This document shows positions 1 through 7,608 of a stretch of DNA of 64,000 nucleotides, in pieces. The notes beneath the pieces were generated by a model. That model was not told the DNA's origin. It saw nothing but the letters and a program-made list of their open reading frames with translations, and did no database searches. Source of the stretch: Spirochaeta africana DSM 8902 (GTDB lineage: Bacteria; Spirochaetota; Spirochaetia; DSM-27196; DSM-8902); contig NC_017098.1 of the NCBI RefSeq assembly GCF_000242595.2, positions 124,001-188,000 on the forward strand, read 5' to 3'. Every line of letters begins with the position of its first letter. Positions within the stretch are counted from its first letter, which is position 1. Position numbers and translations under genes: made by a program.

Positions 1-931
1 AGATGCGGAAAAATCCCAGCACGTGGTCGATCCGGTAAGCATGATAGAACTTGTCTGACTGCCGCAGGCGATCCTTCCACCAGCCATAATCCTGTTCTGC
101 CAGGGTGTCCCAGTCATAGATGGGGAATCCCCAGTTCTGCCCATCTGCCGAGAACATATCCGGCGGTGCCCCGGCACGCAGGCGGGTTATAAAGATGTCA
201 CGGTGAGCCCACACGTCAGCGCTGTCCTCGTTCATCAGGATGGGCAGGTCGCCCTTCAGAAACACATCCATCTCGTCCAGACGACCAACAACCTCGCGCA
301 GCTGGTTCTCCAGGCGCCACTGCAGCCATGCGTGAAACATGTGCTCGCGCTGCAGTTTTTTCTCGCTCCAGCGCTTCTCGATATCCCCGGGTGCCGGCTC
401 CTGGAAAGAGTCCCACTCTACCCAGCTGCGCTCCTGGTTTTCTGCCTTGAGCACCTTGAATACCGCGTATTCCTTTACCCAGTGGTTGGCGGCAATCCAG
501 TCAGCCAGTGGTTTAGAGGACAGGATTGCGTCGGCATGCTCGGCGAAAATGGTGTTAACCAGCTCCATCTTGGTGGTGAGCGTCCCCTGATAGTCCATGC
601 GCTCATGGGCATTCAGGGTTTTCTTTGCTCTGGTAATCTTTGATTTGACCTTTTTAGCGAGATCCGGCAGATCGCCAAGCTCTGGCAGATCCTGTACCCT
701 CAGGTACATCGGATGCAGCGCAAAGGCGGTAAGCGCAAAATAGGGCGAACTCTGCGAGCCGGTATCGTTTATCGGCAACAGCTGGATAACCTCAAGGCCT
801 GTCTGTTTGCACCATTCTGCCAGCGGCAGCAGATCGGCGAATTCTCCACAGCCAAGGCTTTCGGGGCTGCGCAGCGCGGAAACCGGCACCGCAACGCCGG
901 TTAAGTTGTGGGTAAAACCTGGGAATTTCAT
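1..931 (-). CDS. malQ: 4-alpha-glucanotransferase (GH77), 3' end beyond window
   Basis: Cytoplasmic amylomaltase that transfers alpha-1,4-glucan segments during maltodextrin metabolism. I translated the reverse strand by hand. It opens MKFPGFTHNLTGVAVPVSAL, followed by LRSPESLGCGEFADLLPLAEW and VIQLLPINDTGSQSSPYFAL, the classic GH77 N-terminal substrate-site block. Further on come VFLKGDLPILMNEDSADVW and FRIDHVLGFFRI-type sequence (here YRIDHVLGFFRI). The ATG at 931 is preceded by AAGGAGG with good spacing. About 310 residues are visible and the rest lies left of the window. The gene runs leftward from a probable promoter at 962-990. Family assignment is firm; exact substrate is not visible. 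Confidence 0.93.
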   Translation of the reverse strand, partial: MKFPGFTHNLTGVAVPVSALRSPESLGCGEFADLLPLAEWCKQTGLEVIQLLPINDTGSQSSPYFALTAFALHPMYLRVQDLPELGDLPDLAKKVKSKITRAKKTLNAHERMDYQGTLTTKMELVNTIFAEHADAILSSKPLADWIAANHWVKEYAVFKVLKAENQERSWVEWDSFQEPAPGDIEKRWSEKKLQREHMFHAWLQWRLENQLREVVGRLDEMDVFLKGDLPILMNEDSADVWAHRDIFITRLRAGAPPDMFSADGQNWGFPIYDWDTLAEQDYGWWKDRLRQSDKFYHAYRIDHVLGFFRI

Positions 932-961
932 GAGAGTGAGTTCCTCCTTGCGTGATACTTC

Positions 962-990
962 ATTATAGGTGCATCGTCGGTCAATTGAAA
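962..990 (-). promoter_or_regulatory. putative sigma70 promoter of malQ
   Basis: Read on the minus strand there is a perfect TATAAT (962-967) with a poor -35 TTTCAA (985-990) at 17-bp spacing. It would give a leader of about 25 nt carrying the AAGGAGG ribosome site. An alternative TTGACC lies too close (11 bp). Confidence 0.4.
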
Positions 991-1010
991 AGGCATTCCT
1001 GCCCCGAAGC

Positions 1011-1649
1011 TCAGCCCAGGTGGTTCAGCATTGACTCTACGGCATGCAGTTCAGCCTCGGTGATGCGATGCTCACTGCCGGTAAAGGTGTGTAGCTCGGT
1101 TTTACAGCCGATCTGCTGCAGCCGGTTTACGGTTTCGTGTACACGCTCGATCGGAATATGCGGATCCAGTTCTGCGCAGCCCAGGTATACCGGAGTCCCG
1201 GCGGCTGATCCCGGGCTTGACCAAGTTGTGCCCGGCGGGCCGATCAGCCCCCCGGCAAGGCAGAAAACCCCGCCCAGTTGCTGCGGATTCCGGCTGAGGT
1301 ACTCGGCAGCCAGACAGGCGCCCTGGGAAAAACCGCCCAGAAACAGGCTGGTGCGCGGCAGACCGGCATCAAGCAGCTGTTGGACAAGCTCGTCCACCAC
1401 CGACAAAGCATCGTCCAGGTGGGGCTGATTCTGCTCCAGCGGGGCCAGAAAACGCTGGGGATACCAGGCGTTTCCGGCAGCCTGGGGTGCGACCACATGC
1501 AGATTATCGATACCGTCAAGGTAATTGACAATCTGCAGGATGTCGCGGGCGGTGCCGCCGCGGCCATGCAGCAGGATTACCGCGCCGTCGGCTTTCTGGA
1601 ACGGGACGCCGGCGGCCTCAGTCAGGAAGGGATGATGGGGACGATGCAT
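1011..1649 (-). CDS. alpha/beta-hydrolase, phospholipase/carboxylesterase family
   Basis: A 212-aa serine esterase of the small YpfH/carboxylesterase type. Seen: oxyanion-loop motif VILLHGRGG near residue 24, nucleophile elbow GGFSQGACLA (Ser near residue 109), acid residue in GCAELDPHIP and catalytic His in GSEHRITEAE, so the Ser-Asp-His triad is complete. There is no signal peptide, so it is likely cytoplasmic. AAGGAG precedes the ATG. It stands alone between malQ (same strand) and a divergent small coiled-coil gene. Substrate unknown; short acyl esters are the usual in vitro substrates of the family. Confidence 0.88.
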   Translation of the reverse strand: MHRPHHPFLTEAAGVPFQKADGAVILLHGRGGTARDILQIVNYLDGIDNLHVVAPQAAGNAWYPQRFLAPLEQNQPHLDDALSVVDELVQQLLDAGLPRTSLFLGGFSQGACLAAEYLSRNPQQLGGVFCLAGGLIGPPGTTWSSPGSAAGTPVYLGCAELDPHIPIERVHETVNRLQQIGCKTELHTFTGSEHRITEAELHAVESMLNHLG

Positions 1650-1673
1650 GAAGACTCCTTGTACACGTGCGAT

Positions 1674-1703
1674 TTGGCTTTCCGGTTGCCTGTGTAATAT
1701 ACT
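1674..1703 (+). promoter_or_regulatory. putative promoter of the small coiled-coil gene
   Basis: TTGGCT (1674-1679), 18-bp spacer, TATACT (1698-1703). The start codon at 1721 would leave a very short leader just containing AGGAGG (1711-1716). Confidence 0.4.
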
Positions 1704-1720
1704 ATAACCGAGGAGGCTCT

Positions 1721-2011
1721 ATGGCAACGCGAGAGGAATTTATTCAGAAACTCAAAACAAAGCTTGATGACTGGAATGCCAACATTGACGAACTGGAAGC
1801 ACAGCTGCACAAGGTAGAGGAGGGCTCCCGCGAAAAGCTGCAGACACAGATTCAGGAGCTGAAGAAAAAGCGCGACGAGGCCCGCAGCGATCTGCACCGG
1901 GTTCAGTCTGCCAGTGCCGAGGCGTTCGAGGACATGCGTGACGGCCTGGAACTGGCCTGGGATTCGGTGAGCGAAGCATTCCGCTCGGCTTTACATCGGT
2001 TTCTTGACTGA
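1721..2011 (+). CDS. small charged coiled-coil protein, function unknown
   Basis: A 96-aa protein beginning MATREEFIQKLKTKLDDW. The ATG at 1721 is chosen over upstream in-frame codons because AGGAGG lies 5 nt before it. Residues about 5-65 are a strongly heptad-like helix rich in Glu, Lys and Gln (INELEAQLHKVEE, IQELKKKRDEARSDL type). A more amphipathic segment (FEDMRDGLELAWDSVSEAFR) and a hydrophobic end follow. There is no signal peptide. It resembles small coiled-coil proteins often annotated only as hypothetical; a structural or membrane-associated role is possible. I cannot assign a function. Confidence 0.8.
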   Translation: MATREEFIQKLKTKLDDWNANIDELEAQLHKVEEGSREKLQTQIQELKKKRDEARSDLHRVQSASAEAFEDMRDGLELAWDSVSEAFRSALHRFLD

Positions 2012-2154
2012 TCAGTTCTGTACTTCGCCGGGTAGCGGGTGTCGCACCAGAATTTACCCTCTTATACAGTTATTTATCTCGCGTTATTTTTAGGCTGGGT
2101 GTATACTGAGCCTGCGATTTCGCAAGTAAAATAATAGGTATTAAAGGAGCAGCT

Positions 2155-2649
2155 ATGAGTGACACTGGTCATGCCTACGTGGATATTACCTTCGGGCCAC
2201 GCTGGAAGTACATCGCGGTAACCCGTAATTATGTACAAAGCTTTATTGCAATCGGACTTGCCGGGCAAAGCAAGGCAGACAAGATTGCGATGGCGGTAAG
2301 TGAACTGCTGGAGAATGCGGTAAAGTATTCGGCCGGCGAGGAAACGCGCATCCGGCTTGAGGTGCGCCCGGCGGACAAAAAGATACATGTGGCGGTTTCC
2401 AACAAGACCGATCCGGCGCGTGAGGAAGAACTCCGCAAGATTTATGAACGGGTGAATGCGGGAGATCCCCTGCAGACCTTTATAGAAATGATGCGCGAGG
2501 CGACGATGCGCACCGACGGCAAGAGTCAGCTGGGGCTGGCACGCATCCGGCATGAGCTGGGCGCGGATATCGGGCTGGATATTTCGAAGGATCATTTGGT
2601 GACCATTACCCTGGATGTGGACGTAGAAGTGGAGGGTGAACATGAGTAA
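2155..2649 (+). CDS. HATPase anti-sigma-type regulator (slr1658-like)
   Basis: A 164-aa single-domain GHKL ATPase of the serine kinase/anti-sigma (RsbW/SpoIIAB-like) kind. The N box is clear at about residues 49-59 (SELLENAVKYS). The G boxes are degenerate, with QLGLARIRHELG near 124-135. It has no membrane segment. AAAGGAGC precedes the ATG. It overlaps the next gene by 8 bp. The following genes encode a STAS-like protein, an MCP-like protein and a SpoIIE phosphatase, the parts expected of a partner-switching circuit. The pair resembles the slr1658/slr1659 families of cyanobacterial regulators (recalled resemblance, not searched). Confidence 0.82.
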   Translation: MSDTGHAYVDITFGPRWKYIAVTRNYVQSFIAIGLAGQSKADKIAMAVSELLENAVKYSAGEETRIRLEVRPADKKIHVAVSNKTDPAREEELRKIYERVNAGDPLQTFIEMMREATMRTDGKSQLGLARIRHELGADIGLDISKDHLVTITLDVDVEVEGEHE

Positions 2650-3016
2650 GCTTGGCGTAGATTCGGTTAAGGTAGACAGACTGCAGATAGATGTACAGGA
2701 CAGCCCGGTGGGACTGGTGTTTACCGGTGACATCGATATGGAAGATCCCAGCACGGTACTGGATCCGTTTTTTTCCAAGGTACATGAGGGCATGACTGCC
2801 GGCGGTATCGGCGAGATTCAGGTGGACATGACATCGCTGAACTTTTTGAACTCAAGCGGCATCAAGGCAATCTCGAAATGGATTATGCAGCTGGGGACTA
2901 CTTCGGATGACAAGAAATACGTAATCAAACTGAAGCATAATCCGGAGATCACCTGGCAGGCGACCAGTCTGCCGACACTGACATACCTGGTCCCCGGAGC
3001 AGTCGAAGTGATATAG
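2642..3016 (+). CDS. STAS-like partner-switch protein (slr1659-like)
   Basis: A 124-aa soluble protein. The ATG at 2642 is preferred to a GTG at 2636 because GGAGG at 2631-2635 is correctly spaced. The fold reads as an anti-sigma-antagonist-like domain: VGLVFTGDIDMEDPS early, then IQVDMTSLNFLNSSGIKAI, in which the NSSG serine sits where SpoIIAA-type proteins carry their phosphorylatable Ser/Thr. Translationally coupled to the upstream HATPase. The likely role is to bind or be phosphorylated by that kinase and to be dephosphorylated by the SpoIIE phosphatase at 4165-6261. The target of the switch is not encoded nearby. Confidence 0.75.
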   Translation: MSKLGVDSVKVDRLQIDVQDSPVGLVFTGDIDMEDPSTVLDPFFSKVHEGMTAGGIGEIQVDMTSLNFLNSSGIKAISKWIMQLGTTSDDKKYVIKLKHNPEITWQATSLPTLTYLVPGAVEVI

Positions 3017-3018
3017 CG

Positions 3019-4134
3019 ATGCGGATGAAACTGCATGCTGGATTACAGGCGCTGTTCTGGGCGTTGACTCTGGCCGCCGGGATTTTACTGCCGGCGGCTG
3101 GTTTTGTTGCCGTCGCGGTTGTCTGTGCTGCCGGCTCGCTTGCCCTGGGTACTCGCCGCTCCACGGTCGAGCCGGCAACCCCGAGTGTAACGGCCACCCC
3201 GGCCGAGGCAGCCGTTCCGCGCGAAGCGACCGTTCCGGGCGAAATACCCGATATCACGGATCCTGCAGATTCACCCCTGGATGATCTCCCCCACGCTGGT
3301 TCCGCGAGCGCTCCGGCCGGGCAGGACATGGCAGCGGCCAGGCAGCTCCTTGATCGTCTGGCTGAAGTGCTGGTACAGCTGCCCTCCCGGAATGGAATGA
3401 TGAACGAGGCTCGTCGCCTTACCGACGACGAGTTGCGCCCGCGTCTGCAGCAGCTGCGGGAGGACACCGGGCAAGTGCTGAACGATGTGTCGCGCGCATA
3501 TGATATATCCGACAATCTCAGTAAGACCGCCAATGATGCCTTTGCCCTGGCAGCCAAGGTTCAGAAGGGTATCGAGAACATCAACGAAACCCTGCGCCAG
3601 TCGCTACAGAATACCGAGTTTCTGGAGGAACAGTCCCGCAAGATCAGTCGAATCCTGGACTTGATGGGTGACATATCATCCCAGATTCAGGTGTTGTCGA
3701 TGAATGCCTCAATCGTTTCGGCGCGAGCCGGGGTTCATGGCAAGGGATTTGAGGTCGTGGCCAAGGAGATACGAACACTGTCGCATCAGACCGAGGAGTC
3801 GCTTCAGGAGATCGCATCTTCGATCGAGGGTATTCAGCAGACGATTCGTACGGTTGGCGGGGATACCCACGAGGCCGATCGGGCTGCCGCCGAGGAAACC
3901 AAATCCCTGATGTCGGTGGCCGGCTCGCTGCAGGGGGTGCAGCTGGCAGTCGAGGTGGTGCACACCGTCAGCACCACTTCACGGGATCGGATACAGCAGC
4001 AGAGCGAGCGTCTTGCCGAGCTGGAGGGGCTGTACAACCGGCTGGATGAAGCCCTGCAGGAGGCCGACGGGGAGTCCGACCAGAGACAGGAATTGCAGGG
4101 GTTGATTGAGGAGCTTCGCGGCCGTCTGGGGTGA
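3019..4134 (+). CDS. membrane-anchored methyl-accepting chemotaxis-like protein
   Basis: A 371-aa protein beginning 2 bp after the preceding stop. Two closely spaced hydrophobic segments (about residues 10-45) form a hairpin anchor with no extracytoplasmic sensor. A Pro/Ala/Thr-rich linker follows to about 105. Residues about 150-290 carry an MCP-type signalling helix with a hairpin-like tip (VLSMNASIVSARAGVHGKGFEVVAKEIRTLS). The C-terminal coiled coil is shorter than in canonical receptors. Its place between a STAS-like protein and a SpoIIE phosphatase suggests an output or scaffold role inside the partner-switching module rather than ordinary chemotaxis. Confidence 0.78.
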   Translation: MRMKLHAGLQALFWALTLAAGILLPAAGFVAVAVVCAAGSLALGTRRSTVEPATPSVTATPAEAAVPREATVPGEIPDITDPADSPLDDLPHAGSASAPAGQDMAAARQLLDRLAEVLVQLPSRNGMMNEARRLTDDELRPRLQQLREDTGQVLNDVSRAYDISDNLSKTANDAFALAAKVQKGIENINETLRQSLQNTEFLEEQSRKISRILDLMGDISSQIQVLSMNASIVSARAGVHGKGFEVVAKEIRTLSHQTEESLQEIASSIEGIQQTIRTVGGDTHEADRAAAEETKSLMSVAGSLQGVQLAVEVVHTVSTTSRDRIQQQSERLAELEGLYNRLDEALQEADGESDQRQELQGLIEELRGRLG

Positions 4135-4164
4135 CGACCGCACAGAAAACAGGAGGAGCAGGGT

Positions 4165-6261
4165 ATGCTGCAGGAATTGTTTTTACTGAGTTTTCCGGTG
4201 GTGCTGGTGTTTGTTTTCCCGATGTGGTGGGAGATTCGCCGCCGACCGGAGTTTGGCAAGCGACCGAAAACACTGGCACTGGCGATGCTGGCCTTCGCTG
4301 CTGCCGGCGGGGTTGCCGCTGCACTGTATTTCGAGCTGATCCCGCATACGCAGCTGGTTCTGCTGTCGGCTGCAGGCTGGATGATTGCCCTGTATCTGGC
4401 AGCCGTGTTGCTGCTGGAGTATTCGATTCATCGGCAGAGGATCCGTGACAGTTTTTTTACTGATGACCTGTCTGCACAGCTGCGCAAGATGAGCCCGGCA
4501 GTACTGCTGCTGACCGGTTCTTCGCTGCTGCTGCTGGTTCTGGCGGTTATGGAGGCTTTGCTGGAGGCGGAGTTCGGTGGTTATCTCTTCGGATTTCCCC
4601 TGATCGGTATCCTGATCGGGGCTGTGCTGGCCGCGACGCTGGGGATTACCGATCTGTTTGATTTTCAGGCCGGTGTAGTGCGCCGCAAGCGGTATCCCTT
4701 TATCTGGTTCGGGCTTTCAGCCCTGATGGTGGTACCGCTGGCTGGTACCGGGCAAGCAGATTTCTACGTGCTCTTTGTTCTTTTACAGCTTTCGTTTGCA
4801 CTGCGGGTATACCAGGAATATTTCTTTGCACGCTTTATCCACCTGAACGATCTGTTCGCCCGTTTGCAGGACACCATTCGGGTGCGAAACGAGCTGGTCG
4901 ACAAGATTATTCACTCCCCGCTGCAGGACGATTATAAGGTGGTGCAGGGGATGTTTATGGATTCCCTGGCCGCGGCCCAGGCCGAGGCGGTTCTGCCGCA
5001 GTACGGAATCACCGGGGCGGCGATCTATCGGCGTGTCGGCGACGAACTGATTATCGAGCATACCGAGTATACCTACGGCTACTGCACACCGTTGTATGAG
5101 CTGGACACCGTACGCAAGATGAGCCGTGAGCAGCTGGTGCAGAAGCTGGTAGAGGATCGGTTTCATATGCGGAAACTGCTTACCCATGCCGAGACCGATA
5201 CCCGGCAGTTCGGCCGATCCTATCTGCGGAGCATGATCGAAAGCAAGCAGCCGGTTAAGATCCAGAACATCCCCGATTGCTATAAAGGCATCATTGATCT
5301 GATGGTGCTGTACCCGGTGGTAGATCAGGATATCGTTACCGGCTGTATTGTCATCTTCAAGGACAGTTTTCATGATGTGTTTCCACAGGAGGATAAAAGC
5401 CTGCGCACCTTTGCCAATAACCTGAGCACGGTTTTCAACATAATGGTTGGCAAGCAGATGCAGGAGGAGCGAAACCGGCTGCAGGGTGAAATGGATATTG
5501 CGACCAATATCCAGACCTCAATCCTGCCGAAAGAGTTTGCTATTCCCGGATTCGAGATTGCTGCCTCGATGGAGACCGCGACCGAGGTTGGCGGGGATGT
5601 GTACGACTGGGTTGCCGCAGAGAATGGTAATTATCTTGCCATTGGCGATGTGTCGGGGCACGGGCTGCCATCCGGTATCATGGCATTGATTCAGACCGCC
5701 GCCTTTCATGGTGCAGTTCGGGCCGCCAGGCATCAGCAGCGCGAACTCAGCCCTGCAGAGCTGTATAATATTGTTAACCAGGTACTGTGCACCATCAATC
5801 GGGACCGGATCGGTGCTGACAAGTTCATGACCGGGAACTACTTTTATCAGCAGGATGGACGGTTCACCCATGCCGGAGCACACGAGATTGCCCTGTTGTA
5901 TTCTGCAAGTGAGGGAACCGTCCGGGAAATCCAGGATACGGTACGGAAAACCGGCTACCTGGGAATATCCGAGTATGTGGATGGGGCTACCTCGGCCGGC
6001 GAGTTCGAGATGTCTGCGGGCGATGTCCTGGTGCTGTACACCGACGGTATTATCGAGGCCATGGACGGAAAGGATCAGCAGTTCGGTATTCCCCGTATGG
6101 GGCAGGTGCTGCAGCAGTATGGCAGCAGTACACCGGCAGAGATTGTACAGGCACTGCGGGACGAGGTCCGCAGCTTTGCCGAGAACGGGGATCTGTCCAG
6201 GCACAACGGACGTTTCGCCGACGATATTACCATGATGGTAATTAAGCGTACCGGAAATTAA
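4165..6261 (+). CDS. membrane SpoIIE-type PP2C serine phosphatase with GAF-like domain
   Basis: A 698-aa protein. The N-terminal half has about seven to eight hydrophobic helices (residues 1-225). A coiled segment and a GAF-like domain (about 255-425) follow, then the SpoIIE/PP2C catalytic domain (about 445-695). Metal-binding features are visible: ETATEVGGDVYDWV, AIGDVSGHGLPSGIMAL, VLYTDGIIEAMDGKD and the C-terminal RFADDITMMVIKR. AGGAGG lies 8 nt before the ATG. Established family role: dephosphorylation of STAS-domain antagonists in partner switching. Inference: its substrate is the STAS-like protein at 2642-3016 and the trigger is sensed through the membrane or GAF-like part. Confidence 0.9.
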   Translation: MLQELFLLSFPVVLVFVFPMWWEIRRRPEFGKRPKTLALAMLAFAAAGGVAAALYFELIPHTQLVLLSAAGWMIALYLAAVLLLEYSIHRQRIRDSFFTDDLSAQLRKMSPAVLLLTGSSLLLLVLAVMEALLEAEFGGYLFGFPLIGILIGAVLAATLGITDLFDFQAGVVRRKRYPFIWFGLSALMVVPLAGTGQADFYVLFVLLQLSFALRVYQEYFFARFIHLNDLFARLQDTIRVRNELVDKIIHSPLQDDYKVVQGMFMDSLAAAQAEAVLPQYGITGAAIYRRVGDELIIEHTEYTYGYCTPLYELDTVRKMSREQLVQKLVEDRFHMRKLLTHAETDTRQFGRSYLRSMIESKQPVKIQNIPDCYKGIIDLMVLYPVVDQDIVTGCIVIFKDSFHDVFPQEDKSLRTFANNLSTVFNIMVGKQMQEERNRLQGEMDIATNIQTSILPKEFAIPGFEIAASMETATEVGGDVYDWVAAENGNYLAIGDVSGHGLPSGIMALIQTAAFHGAVRAARHQQRELSPAELYNIVNQVLCTINRDRIGADKFMTGNYFYQQDGRFTHAGAHEIALLYSASEGTVREIQDTVRKTGYLGISEYVDGATSAGEFEMSAGDVLVLYTDGIIEAMDGKDQQFGIPRMGQVLQQYGSSTPAEIVQALRDEVRSFAENGDLSRHNGRFADDITMMVIKRTGN

Positions 6262-6275
6262 ATAGCTGGTAATGT

Positions 6276-6305
6276 TTGTTCAATACGGTTAAACTGTAAT
6301 AATAC
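6276..6305 (+). promoter_or_regulatory. putative promoter of the 6324 gene
   Basis: TTGTTC (6276-6281) and TAATAC (6300-6305) at 18 bp, with a TG just upstream of the AT-rich -10 region. The strip is markedly AT-rich relative to its surroundings. Confidence 0.35.
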
Positions 6306-6323
6306 CAATTCGAAGGGGGTATT

Positions 6324-6809
6324 ATGAAATACCATGATAAAATCGACAGTATTATTACAGTTGCCGTTGAACAAAAGCGCATTACAAACGATCAGCAGGA
6401 AAAACTGGCTTTTGCCAAATCGATATTTGCTGATTTGTTAACGAAAACCGATAAATGGTCGGTTAAGGAAATTCGCGCCAAAGGTGAAAAAGGCAAGATC
6501 GGCTGGACCGAGGTTACCCCGGAGATGCTGACCGGGCTGATCGCCCTGCGGGAAACCCTGGAGGCTAACCCCCAGCTGCGCAAAACACGCCGCCGCCGTA
6601 CCCGCAACGTAGTGGAGCTGATGCAGAAGCACCGCGCAGAGCTCGATCTCCTGTATGAGTCCCTGCTGTCCGATACCCCGGCCAGGCTGAAAACTGCCAG
6701 CGGTACGGTCGAGGCCAAGGTGGAGCTGCGTATTATCTACACCCAGGAAGGCAAACAGCGAATTCGAACCCTGCCCGCAGCATTTTCCAGTGTCAAGGTA
6801 ATCAAGTAG
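6324..6809 (+). CDS. hypothetical protein, basic and helical
   Basis: A 161-aa soluble protein that I do not recognise. It starts MKYHDKIDSIITVAVEQKRI after GAAGGGGG. Residues about 20-80 look helical. A strongly basic stretch (LRKTRRRRTRNVVELMQKHR) lies at about 88-107, and the C-terminus is beta-like (VEAKVELRIIYTQEGKQRIR). The basic patch could bind nucleic acid, but no named motif is visible. The first 60 codons are more AT-rich than the neighbouring genes. Its stop codon overlaps the convergent SDR gene by 8 bp. Confidence 0.75.
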   Translation: MKYHDKIDSIITVAVEQKRITNDQQEKLAFAKSIFADLLTKTDKWSVKEIRAKGEKGKIGWTEVTPEMLTGLIALRETLEANPQLRKTRRRRTRNVVELMQKHRAELDLLYESLLSDTPARLKTASGTVEAKVELRIIYTQEGKQRIRTLPAAFSSVKVIK

Positions 6810-7608
6810 CCAGCTGCGGCAATCGTGCATCCAGCCCCGGCAGGGTAATGCGTGGGTCTTGCATACGCTGATCAAATACGAAATCCGTGTTTTCGTGTAC
6901 CCGCCAGTCCCTTCCGAGGGCAGCCGCCAGGCCATGTACAATCTCTGCAAAATTCCAGCGTTGATTGCTGTCCAGTAGATAGACCCCGGGAGCGGCAGCG
7001 GGGCTCCCTCCAAGTCCGGCCAGCTGCAGCATGGCAGCTACCGTGTCCGGAATGAATGACACCGCAGGCATCCAGGCGGTACTGGCATCTATCCTACCGT
7101 CTTGTGCCATGAGCTGATCCAGGCGGTTAATCATGCTGTTGCCGCCGTTCAGGCCGATCTGCCACCCGATGCGCACGATCAGTGCATCGGGATGTGCCTG
7201 CTGTACATACTGCTCGCTGCAGAGTTTCTGATAGCCATAGCCGGTGTCCGCATTCGGCTCTGTTGCCGGGGTTATTGGTCCTTTTGTAGTGTCAGCGTAC
7301 ACCATAACCGTTGATGTTTGCAGAAACCCGATACCCCGCTGGCTGCACAGTTCGGCTAACTGGCCAGGCCAGTCTGCATTAATCCGCCAGCCTTCATCCT
7401 CGATACCGGTTGGCTGTGAGGCAACCGCCAGCGAAAACAGATACCGGGGTTGGATGCGGTCAAGGTAGGCGGCAGCCGCGGAGGCGTGTAACGGCGGCAC
7501 CTCCTGCCGGTTCCAGCCGACGGCTGGAATGCCGAGCCTGCGCAGAGCGTCTACCAGTTCAGTGCCGATTGTGCCCGAGGCACCGGTAATTACTACTGGA
7601 TTGGTCAT
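6802..7608 (-). CDS. extended SDR / dTDP-4-dehydrorhamnose reductase-like protein
   Basis: A 268-aa NAD(P)-dependent sugar-nucleotide reductase-like protein. The Rossmann motif GASGTIG is at residues 9-15. LFSLAVASQPTG and LQTSTVMVYAD follow, and the active-site YGYQK (YxxxK) is near residue 130, in the RfbD/extended-SDR arrangement. It is translationally coupled to the upstream amylase gene (ATGA overlap at 7605-7608) and is the last gene of the minus-strand operon that starts near 10.45 kb. No other dTDP-rhamnose genes are nearby, so the true substrate may differ. Confidence 0.82.
   Translation of the reverse strand: MTNPVVITGASGTIGTELVDALRRLGIPAVGWNRQEVPPLHASAAAAYLDRIQPRYLFSLAVASQPTGIEDEGWRINADWPGQLAELCSQRGIGFLQTSTVMVYADTTKGPITPATEPNADTGYGYQKLCSEQYVQQAHPDALIVRIGWQIGLNGGNSMINRLDQLMAQDGRIDASTAWMPAVSFIPDTVAAMLQLAGLGGSPAAAPGVYLLDSNQRWNFAEIVHGLAAALGRDWRVHENTDFVFDQRMQDPRITLPGLDARLPQLAT

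Noticed and set aside
2012-2154. Promoter before the HATPase gene (TATACT at 2102)
   Set aside because: No acceptable -35 at 16-18 bp; the 143-bp gap is AT-rich but nothing else is definable.
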